This document shows positions 54,519 to 61,669 of a stretch of DNA of 64,000 nucleotides, piece by piece (within the stretch, counting starts at the first letter, position 1; each line of letters starts with the position of its first letter). Source of the DNA: an uncultured Alphaproteobacteria bacterium (GTDB lineage: Bacteria; Pseudomonadota; Alphaproteobacteria; RF32; CAG-239); assembly GCA_944393685.1 (NCBI GenBank), contig CALYAW010000004.1, positions 1-64,000 on the forward strand, read 5' to 3'. The translations under genes and the position numbers were made by a program. The notes under the pieces were generated by a model, which was given only the letters and a program-made list of their open reading frames with translations, searched no databases and had not been told where the DNA came from.

Positions 54519-55814
54519 TTAATGTTTATCAGCAAAAATTCCTTTTGCTTTATCCAATAAGGTGTCGTGTTGCGTAATTTGAGTGTATACATGAGTAGGC
54601 GACAACGGCACAGGATCTGTTTTGGATACGGACAGGTAATCCACGTTCGGACGAAAAGTAATATAATGAAAGGCAAATAACACAAAGAAACCATTAGCAA
54701 TTGAAAAAGCAAATAAGAAGCTGATAGCACCAAACAATTGCATGGCATAAGAAATTGCAATAGGTCCAAAAATCATTCCAAGACTTTGAAGCATAATCAG
54801 CATTCCCGAGGCTTCAGTGCGCTCATCATCTTCAATCATATCGTTAACATGAGAAACGCAAATCGGATAAAGAATAAAAGTACCTGCTCCGAGTAACAAA
54901 CCACAAACAATAAGTTCTAATATTCCTTCAGTCAAAAACAGCTGAATCCAAGGAGCAATAAAAAACAAAATACCGCTTGTCCACATCATTACAAAGCGTC
55001 TGTCCATTGTATCGGAAAGGCGTCCGACAGGAAATTGGATTAACATTCCGCCCAAAATTGTAAAGAACATAAAAAATGATATTTGTACCAAATCTAGCCC
55101 TGATTTTTCTGCATAAATTGCTCCCAAAGTATAGACGCCGCCGACTAAAACACCGCTTATCATGCATCCGACAACACCGACCGGAGCAATTTTGTACAAG
55201 TGGCGAAAAGACATACTTTTGTGCTTGCTGATATCGGGAGAAGGAAGAGCCGTCAAAGATATAGGCACCAAAGCAACGGAATAAAGAACAGATACTAAGA
55301 TAAAGATAATAAATCCGAGTTTATCAGGAACATTAAGTAATAATTGTCCGCAAGCAGCTCCAAGATAAGTAGTAATCATGTATAATGACATGATAATACC
55401 TCGGTTTTTGTTGTTAGATCTGGTATTGAGCCAGCTTTCCAAACAGATTAAAGCAGATGCCAGACAATAACCTTCAAACAACCGCAAAATTCCCCAGTAC
55501 AAAGGGTGAAAATAAATCGCATGAAGTAATACTAAGGCCGATAATATGGAAATATAAGCGGAAAAAGCGCGGATATGCCCAACTTTATTAATAATCTTAT
55601 ACGAAGTAAGAGTTGCAAAAATATACCCCACATAATAAACCGAGAGAACCAGTCCCGAATAAAAAGTAGGAATATCTGCATCATTAAGACGAACAGCCAA
55701 ATAAGAGGATAGCAATCCATAAGCCGAGCAGGTAAACAATGTGCCAATAAAAAAAGCCGTCAAAGGAGAAGCCAGAGCCTTAACAGAACGAAAAAGAGCA
55801 ATAATATTTTGCAT
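54519..55814 (-). CDS. MFS transporter (YcaD-like)
   Basis: 431 residues with about 12 transmembrane segments. The family signature GRLSDTMDRRFVMMW lies between helices in the second half, and LNTRSNNKNRGIIMSLYM in the first. The C-terminal tail of about 40 residues is polar. It resembles the YcaD/YhjE-type group of the major facilitator superfamily; the substrate is unknown. It follows argS by 20 bases and is likely cotranscribed. Confidence 0.85.
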   Translation of the reverse strand: MQNIIALFRSVKALASPLTAFFIGTLFTCSAYGLLSSYLAVRLNDADIPTFYSGLVLSVYYVGYIFATLTSYKIINKVGHIRAFSAYISILSALVLLHAIYFHPLYWGILRLFEGYCLASALICLESWLNTRSNNKNRGIIMSLYMITTYLGAACGQLLLNVPDKLGFIIFILVSVLYSVALVPISLTALPSPDISKHKSMSFRHLYKIAPVGVVGCMISGVLVGGVYTLGAIYAEKSGLDLVQISFFMFFTILGGMLIQFPVGRLSDTMDRRFVMMWTSGILFFIAPWIQLFLTEGILELIVCGLLLGAGTFILYPICVSHVNDMIEDDERTEASGMLIMLQSLGMIFGPIAISYAMQLFGAISFLFAFSIANGFFVLFAFHYITFRPNVDYLSVSKTDPVPLSPTHVYTQITQHDTLLDKAKGIFADKH

Positions 55815-55834
55815 AGCTTCTCCTTTCAGAAAGG

Positions 55835-57568
55835 TTATTGCTTTTTGAGCATAACTTCAGGGGCCTTAATACCCAGAAGTTGCAACAATAATTTTAAGAC
55901 ATCACGCACGAGTTTGGCTAATTTTAAACGTGAAGAGGCAAGAGTTTTGTTTTCTTCATTCATTATTGAAGATGCGTTATAAAATGTCGAAAATGTTTGC
56001 GCTAAAGTATAAGCATAATCGGACAAGATACTAGGTTCCGTATCTGCATGGGCTCGCATAATGACAGAGTTGAGCTGAGCCAGTTTAAGAGCCAATTCGC
56101 GTTCTTCCCGATTAGATATTTGAATTTTTCCACTGCGGATTCCGACTTCAGAGGCTTTTCGCAAAATAGAGTTAATTCTGGCAATGGCGTATTGAATATA
56201 GGGACCTGTTTTGCCTTCAAATTTTGCAAAATCGTCAAGCTCAAAAATATATCCGGAAGCAGAGTTATTTTTCAAATCCTGAAATTTAATTGCACCGATA
56301 GCAATTTCAGAAACAAGGTTTTCAATATAAGACGCATCATATTGAGCATCTGGTTCAGGCATGGATTCTCTGACTTTCTCCTTTGATAAAGCAATCAAGT
56401 CTTCGAGATTCATAACACCGCCATCACGAGTTTTAAAAGGCTTTCCATCGCTTCCGTTCACGGTTCCAAACCCGACATGTTTCAAGATAACATGAGGTGC
56501 GATTCCGATTTTTTCAGCCACTTCAAACACTTGTTCAAAGTGCAGTGATTGGCGCTTATCAACCACATAAATAATCTCGTCAGCCTTAAGATCATCGACA
56601 CGCATTTTAATGGTAGCAATATCGGTTACCTGATAAGAATAGCCTCCGTCAGATTTGACTAAAATAACAGGAGGCTTAGGTTTGTTAGCTTCTTCCAAGC
56701 GAACAATCGTGGCTCCATCGTCCACTTCGGATACTCCTTTTTTTGCGGCAATTTTTACAATTTTTGCGCAAGTTTCGTGAGCATCGCTTTCTCCGAGCCA
56801 TAAATCAAAATGAGCGTCGAGCTCTTTATAATTTTTTTTGACAGCTTCGACCGAAACTTTGCGTAAATGCATCCAGGCTTTACGATATTGGGGATTTCCA
56901 TTTTGTAGTTCAGCGGTGATAACGCGAGCATTTTCTTTGGCAGCTTCATCTTCTTTACAGCGGATATTTGCTTTTTTATAAAAATCGGAAATATCTTCAA
57001 TTGTATAGTTTTCAACTTTTTCCAACGAGCCGTCTTGACGAATAATTTCAGACAAAATCATTCCCATAGGCGTTCCCCAATCTCCGAAGTGGACATCGGA
57101 AATTACGTTGTTTCCGACAAATTGTTCAATTCGACGAATAGATTCACCAATAACAGCGGAGCGTAGATGTCCGACATGCAGAGCTTTGGCAACATTTGGT
57201 CCGCCAAAATCCATCACAACGGTTTTAGGTTTTGCAACACTTGCGACGCCGAAACGCTTATCGGCAGCAACTTCATCCATGTTTCTGGCAATCAAATCAT
57301 CGCTAAGAGACAAATTGATAAACCCCGGACCATCAATAGAGATATGAGAGAAATCATTGTCTTTTTCGAGCTCGGTTTGAATTCTGGTTGCAATTTCGCG
57401 CGGATTTTTATGTTCAATTTTGGCAAGAGCCAAAGCCCCGTTGCATTGGAAATCGCTCAAGTCTGGTCGATCAGATATTTTTACAAAAGCATATTTGTCA
57501 TCAAGCCCAAGCGTATTGAAGGCGTTAGAAATTTTCTGGTTAATAAGATTTTCCAAAGACAAAGTCAT
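55835..57568 (-). CDS. argS: Arginyl-tRNA synthetase
   Basis: 577 residues, class I. The HIGH motif is HVGH in NVAKALHVGHLRSAVIGE. The N-terminal Add-1 domain (1-110) and the C-terminal DALR anticodon-binding domain (about 455-577, with YAIARINSILRKA and RLKLAKLVRDVL) are present. KMSKS is replaced by GKPFKTRDGG, normal for many ArgRS. It charges tRNA-Arg. Confidence 0.97.
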   Translation of the reverse strand: MTLSLENLINQKISNAFNTLGLDDKYAFVKISDRPDLSDFQCNGALALAKIEHKNPREIATRIQTELEKDNDFSHISIDGPGFINLSLSDDLIARNMDEVAADKRFGVASVAKPKTVVMDFGGPNVAKALHVGHLRSAVIGESIRRIEQFVGNNVISDVHFGDWGTPMGMILSEIIRQDGSLEKVENYTIEDISDFYKKANIRCKEDEAAKENARVITAELQNGNPQYRKAWMHLRKVSVEAVKKNYKELDAHFDLWLGESDAHETCAKIVKIAAKKGVSEVDDGATIVRLEEANKPKPPVILVKSDGGYSYQVTDIATIKMRVDDLKADEIIYVVDKRQSLHFEQVFEVAEKIGIAPHVILKHVGFGTVNGSDGKPFKTRDGGVMNLEDLIALSKEKVRESMPEPDAQYDASYIENLVSEIAIGAIKFQDLKNNSASGYIFELDDFAKFEGKTGPYIQYAIARINSILRKASEVGIRSGKIQISNREERELALKLAQLNSVIMRAHADTEPSILSDYAYTLAQTFSTFYNASSIMNEENKTLASSRLKLAKLVRDVLKLLLQLLGIKAPEVMLKKQ

Positions 57569-57587
57569 AAGCAGAATTCCTCAAAGA

Positions 57588-57920
57588 TTATTTTTCGCAT
57601 TTAAAATAAAAGTGGTTTGGGACAAACAATCGACATGTAAATAAGGTTTGTCGAACCGGTTCGGCATGCGTCCCAGTTTTTTGTTTAATACATTCGTCAT
57701 CGGCTAATTTTTTTACTTCTTTATAAGGAGTGATCAAGCTGTTATAGCAGACAGCGGGAGCATCAGGTTTTGAAGCCCCGACATACAGCTTTTCAGGTGT
57801 TTTTGCGCCAGCCTCGCGGCGTCTGTCAATAAAAGCATCAAATTGAGAGCAGCTAGCCGTAAAAAGAACAAACATCAATAGATTTATAATTTTTAACCTA
57901 GACAAATCCAAAAACTCCAT
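57588..57920 (-). CDS. Small lipoprotein of unknown function
   Basis: 110 residues with a signal peptide and lipobox FTASC (Cys24). The mature part (about 86 residues) has four more Cys, in CYNSL, DECIKQ, FTCRL and FKC, spaced as for two disulfides. The function is not recognised. It lies 19 bases upstream of argS, the reverse of a usual regulator position, and may share its transcript. Confidence 0.65.
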   Translation of the reverse strand: MEFLDLSRLKIINLLMFVLFTASCSQFDAFIDRRREAGAKTPEKLYVGASKPDAPAVCYNSLITPYKEVKKLADDECIKQKTGTHAEPVRQTLFTCRLFVPNHFYFKCEK

Positions 57921-57966
57921 TACATTAGGAATAAATCTATATCAACATACTCAAAGAAGACTAGAA

Positions 57967-58560
57967 ATGCAAGAAAACAAATATATCGGCGATGAAAAAA
58001 TGCTTAAATTACTTGAGCACTACACCTGCCCAACCCCTCTAGAGATTGTAAAAATGCGCTTTATAGGGGCTATTTGCAGTCCTAATATGGAGTTGCGCCC
58101 GACGGATGTAATATCTTCATTTTGGCCATCTGGGCAGGCACCGCGATTGCAGACCAAAGATGAAGCAGACTTATTTTTTAAGTTTTTTATGGGTTTGTGG
58201 GATAATCTTTTTCAGCAAATTAAACAAAACAAAATAAAGTTGGAAAAGTTATCATATAAAGATTTGCCTTATTACTGTGAGCGTCGTTATGCCGAAGTAG
58301 AATTTGGCTTTGTTGAGGGGTTTTGGGGAGGTCGCCAAGACATAAAAATACCGGCCTATTTGGCGGAATTGATAGATAATGTTTCAGAGCTGGCCGATGT
58401 TTACAGGACGCTTGGTCGCAAAATATCGGAAGGGGCGGATAAAGAAGAGATAATGCCAGCACTTCAATCCTGCGATGAGATGGTCAATAAAAGCATTTCT
58501 TTTATTATAGAGAACTCTGTTTTACCACGGATAGATAGCTTGCAACGCGTTGTAAATTAA
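57967..58560 (+). CDS. YecA/UPF0149-like protein
   Basis: 197 residues, soluble. MRFIGAICSPNMELRPTDVI then FWPSG then DEADLFFKFFMGLWDNL follows the UPF0149/YecA pattern (GFLTA...P.EW...), and EFGFVEGFWGG resembles its W-x-x-GF-x-x-G motif. The family has no firm biochemical role. The zinc-binding C-terminal SEC-C motif of some YecA proteins is absent. It has its own start 46 bases from the divergent lipoprotein gene. Confidence 0.55.
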   Translation: MQENKYIGDEKMLKLLEHYTCPTPLEIVKMRFIGAICSPNMELRPTDVISSFWPSGQAPRLQTKDEADLFFKFFMGLWDNLFQQIKQNKIKLEKLSYKDLPYYCERRYAEVEFGFVEGFWGGRQDIKIPAYLAELIDNVSELADVYRTLGRKISEGADKEEIMPALQSCDEMVNKSISFIIENSVLPRIDSLQRVVN

Positions 58561-58621
58561 GGTTTTTATACAAAAGGCTTGACTTTTCTCAAGATAGAAA
58601 GCAAATTTAGACTATTCAAAA

Positions 58622-58637
58622 TCAATCATCTGATTGA
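58622..58637. promoter_or_regulatory. Palindrome upstream of the nitroreductase gene
   Basis: TCAATCA-TC-TGATTGA is a perfect palindrome, partly extended by flanking A and T runs, 35 bases before ATG 58673. Its size fits a repressor operator, but no regulator gene is adjacent. Confidence 0.3.
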
Positions 58638-58672
58638 ATTTTGATAAGGATTAACAACCGGAGAATTTTTTT

Positions 58673-59206
58673 ATGGAATTAATGGAAGGTCTTTTGACCA
58701 GACGCTCAATCCGTCGTTATCAGGACAAAAAAATAGAAAAATCTGTTTTAGAGGAAATCATCAAAGCCGCACAGTTTTCACCAACGGCACATAACAAACA
58801 ACCATGGGAATTTTTAATTATCGAAGACAAAGAGTTTTTGGCAGAGTTGCGCCATATTCAGCGTTGGACATCTTTCGCCAAAGATGCCGCTTGTGTCATA
58901 ATCGTATGCGGCGATATTGAAAAATCATTCAATCGCAACAAAGAAGATGAAAAGTGGAGCTTTATAGATGTTGATTGTGCCATAGCAACCCAGAGTTTGA
59001 TGTTGGCGGCATGGTCCAAAGGGATAGGCAGTTGTTATTGTGGAGCGGCGCCGATGCAAAGAGTTGTTGATACCTTGCGCGAGAGACTGGATTTGCCGGA
59101 AAATATTCGTCCGTTTGCAATAGTTCCGCTCGGCTATCCGGCAGAAACGCCAAAGCAACCAGATGATCGCTACAAGCCAGAAAAGATTCACTGGGGTAAA
59201 TGGTAA
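58673..59206 (+). CDS. Nitroreductase family flavoprotein
   Basis: 177 residues. The FMN-binding start TRRSIRRYQDKKIEKSVLEE, then AAQFSPTAHNKQPWEF, and the ending LRERLDLPENIRPFAIVPLGYPAE are typical. These FMN-dependent NAD(P)H oxidoreductases reduce nitro compounds, quinones or flavins. The natural substrate cannot be told from sequence. It is a single gene. Confidence 0.9.
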   Translation: MELMEGLLTRRSIRRYQDKKIEKSVLEEIIKAAQFSPTAHNKQPWEFLIIEDKEFLAELRHIQRWTSFAKDAACVIIVCGDIEKSFNRNKEDEKWSFIDVDCAIATQSLMLAAWSKGIGSCYCGAAPMQRVVDTLRERLDLPENIRPFAIVPLGYPAETPKQPDDRYKPEKIHWGKW

Positions 59207-59222
59207 CAACTTCATAATTTGC

Positions 59223-59250
59223 TTGAAAATATCTAATTTAGTGATAAATT
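59223..59250 (+). promoter_or_regulatory. Possible sigma-70 promoter of gap
   Basis: TTGAAA (59223-59228) and TAAATT (59245-59250) are 16 bases apart, 65 bases before gap. Downstream, GTGCGG (59274-59279) and CCGCAC (59286-59291) form a small hairpin in the leader. Confidence 0.35.
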
Positions 59251-59314
59251 ATTGCCGAAATAAAACGATGCCCGTGCGGGGCGTTCCGCACATCTAAATA
59301 TAAGGATAATAAAT

Positions 59315-60331
59315 ATGGTAGTTCGCGTAGCTATTAATGGTTATGGCCGTATAGGTCGTTTAACTCACCGCGCCATGGTTGAATCTGGTCGCACAGACAT
59401 TGAGGTCGTAGCAATTAACGATTTGGGTAAGCCAATAGACAATGCACGTTTGCTCAAATACGATTCTGTTCATGGTCGTTTCAAAGGTGAGGTTTCTGCT
59501 GATGAGAATTCTTTAACTGTTAATGGCCACAAAATTCAGGTATTTGCAGAAAAAGATCCTGCTAATTTGCCATGGAAAGATCTTAACATTGATGTCGTTA
59601 TGGAATGCACAGGTATTTTTACCTCTAAAGAAAAGGCCATGGTTCACATTAACGCTGGAGCTAAACAGGTTTTGGTATCCGCTCCTGCCAAAGAAGCAGA
59701 TAAAACCATTGTTTTCGGGGTTAACAGCAACACATTGGATGGTTCTGAGCGTGTAGTTTCCAACGCTTCTTGCACCACCAACTGCTTGGCTCCTGTAGCA
59801 TATGTTTTACAAAAAGTTTGCGGTATTAAGAAGGGTTATATGACAACAATTCACTCTTATACTGGAGACCAAAGAACTTTGGATATCGTACATCCTAAAG
59901 ATCCGTATCGTGGTCGTGCAGCCGCTTTGAATATGATTCCGACATCTACCGGAGCAGCTAAGGCTGTAGGTCTTGTGTTGCCGGAATTGGCAGGTAAACT
60001 TGATGGTTCTGCCGTACGTGTTCCGACACCGGATGTTTCTTTGGTAGACTTAACTTTTATTCCTGAGAGAGCAACATCGGTAGAGGCAATTAACGCAGCC
60101 ATGAAAGCTGCCGCAGAAGGTGAGCTCAAAGGTATTTTGGAATACAATGACGAACCATTGGTTTCTCAAGATTTTGTCAGTGATTCTAATACATCTATTT
60201 TTGATGCCGGCCAGACCAAGATTGTTGATGGTGATTTTGTTCGTATCGTTTCTTGGTATGACAACGAGTGGGGCTTCTCTAACAAGATGTCTGACACAGC
60301 TGTTGCTATGGCAAAAAGCTACAAAGCTTAA
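59315..60331 (+). CDS. gap: Glyceraldehyde-3-phosphate dehydrogenase
   Basis: 338 residues, type I. The NAD-binding start INGYGRIGR, the catalytic SNASCTTNCLAP (Cys about 153) and YMTTIHSYTGDQRTLD with catalytic His are intact. It oxidises glyceraldehyde 3-phosphate in glycolysis. It is followed by pgk with a leaky-looking terminator between them, so expression of pgk may be lowered relative to gap. Confidence 0.98.
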   Translation: MVVRVAINGYGRIGRLTHRAMVESGRTDIEVVAINDLGKPIDNARLLKYDSVHGRFKGEVSADENSLTVNGHKIQVFAEKDPANLPWKDLNIDVVMECTGIFTSKEKAMVHINAGAKQVLVSAPAKEADKTIVFGVNSNTLDGSERVVSNASCTTNCLAPVAYVLQKVCGIKKGYMTTIHSYTGDQRTLDIVHPKDPYRGRAAALNMIPTSTGAAKAVGLVLPELAGKLDGSAVRVPTPDVSLVDLTFIPERATSVEAINAAMKAAAEGELKGILEYNDEPLVSQDFVSDSNTSIFDAGQTKIVDGDFVRIVSWYDNEWGFSNKMSDTAVAMAKSYKA

Positions 60332-60342
60332 TTAATATGAAG

Positions 60343-60381
60343 CAAGCCCTCTTGGATATGCAAGGGGGCTTTGTTTTTTTA
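60343..60381 (+). terminator. Hairpin between gap and pgk
   Basis: AAGCCCTCTTG (60344-60354) and CAAGGGGGCTT (60361-60371) pair with one G-U, followed by TGTTTTTTT. It probably sets the ratio of gap to pgk transcripts or ends gap altogether. Confidence 0.7.
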
Positions 60382-60398
60382 TAGATAAGGAAAGATAT

Positions 60399-61610
60399 AT
60401 GACCGAATATAAAACAATAAAAGATCTCGGAGATTTGGATGGCAAAGTTGCGATGCTTCGTGCCGATCTCAATGTTCCGATGGATGAAAACTTTCATGTT
60501 ACCAACACCGCACGCATTGATCGTACGGTTCCGACCATCAAGATGTTGATGGACAAAGGCGCTAAGGTTGTCGTAATTTCACACTTTGGTCGCCCGGAAG
60601 GCAAAGGAGATATGAAAAATTCTCTTTCTCATGTTGCTCCCGAGTTAGAAAAAGCATTGGGAAAACACGTTGTTTTTGTTGATGACTGCATTGGTTCAAA
60701 AGTAGAAGAAGCAGTTAAGAATATGAAATCAGATGAGATATTGCTTCTTGAAAATCTGCGTTTTTATAACGAAGAAAAGAAGGGTGATGAGGCTTTTGCC
60801 GCTGAGCTGGTAAAACCTGCCGATGTTTATGTTTCTGATGCTTTTTCAACAGCACACCGTGCACATGCTTCCATGGTTGCGGCAGCAAAATTGAAGCCAG
60901 CCGCTTTTGGTCTTTTGATGGAAGAAGAAGTTAATGCCCTATCTAAAGGCTTAAACAATCCGGAACGTCCGTTGATGGCGGTTGTTGGCGGCTCCAAAGT
61001 TTCAACCAAACTAGATTTATTAAACAATTTGGTTAAAAAAGTAGACAAGCTGGTAATTTCTGGCGGAATGGCGCATACTTTTATGAAAGCCAGTGGAATT
61101 GACACTGTAAATGAAGCCAATTCATTGGTTCAAATGGATATGCTTGATACAGCAAAAGAGATTATGTCCACAGCTAAAGCGAACAACTGCGAAATTGTTT
61201 TGCCGTTGGATGTGGTTGTGTCAAAAGAATTTAAGGCAGATGCTGAGCATAAAACGGTTAGTCTGGAAGAAATTCCATCCGAAGGTTGGATTTTGATGGA
61301 TGTTGGTGAAAAAAGCATTGCATCAATCAATGTCAAACTTGATGAATGCAAAACCTTGGTATGGAATGGACCTTTAGGCGTGTTTGAATTAAAACCGTTT
61401 GACAATGCGACCAATCAAGTTGCGGCGCATGCGGCAGAGTTGACCAAATCCGGCAAATTGATGACGGTTGCAGGAGGCGGGGATACTGTTTCGGCACTTG
61501 AAAACGCAGGTGTTGCCGATAAGTTTTCTTATATTTCAACTGCCGGCGGAGCATTTCTTGAGTGGATGGAAGGTAAAGAGCTTCCTGGTGTTGTTGTTTT
61601 GAAAAAATAA
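60399..61610 (+). CDS. pgk: Phosphoglycerate kinase
   Basis: 403 residues. MLRADLNVPMD, SHFGRPEG, LLLENLRFYNEEKKGD, SDAFSTAHRAHAS and VVGGSKVSTK are diagnostic, and the C-terminal nucleotide-binding GGGDT is present. It makes ATP from 1,3-bisphosphoglycerate. It lies 67 bases after gap. The gene ends at a strong terminator. Confidence 0.98.
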   Translation: MTEYKTIKDLGDLDGKVAMLRADLNVPMDENFHVTNTARIDRTVPTIKMLMDKGAKVVVISHFGRPEGKGDMKNSLSHVAPELEKALGKHVVFVDDCIGSKVEEAVKNMKSDEILLLENLRFYNEEKKGDEAFAAELVKPADVYVSDAFSTAHRAHASMVAAAKLKPAAFGLLMEEEVNALSKGLNNPERPLMAVVGGSKVSTKLDLLNNLVKKVDKLVISGGMAHTFMKASGIDTVNEANSLVQMDMLDTAKEIMSTAKANNCEIVLPLDVVVSKEFKADAEHKTVSLEEIPSEGWILMDVGEKSIASINVKLDECKTLVWNGPLGVFELKPFDNATNQVAAHAAELTKSGKLMTVAGGGDTVSALENAGVADKFSYISTAGGAFLEWMEGKELPGVVVLKK

Positions 61611-61622
61611 ATAATTAAGAAT

Positions 61623-61657
61623 AAAAAATCCCCACTGAGAAGTGGGGATTTTTTTAA
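61623..61657. terminator. Terminator after pgk, shared with glgP
   Basis: AAAAAATCCCCACT and AGTGGGGATTTTTTT form a strong stem flanked by A and T runs between convergent genes. Confidence 0.85.
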
Positions 61658-61669
61658 TTTACTATATTT

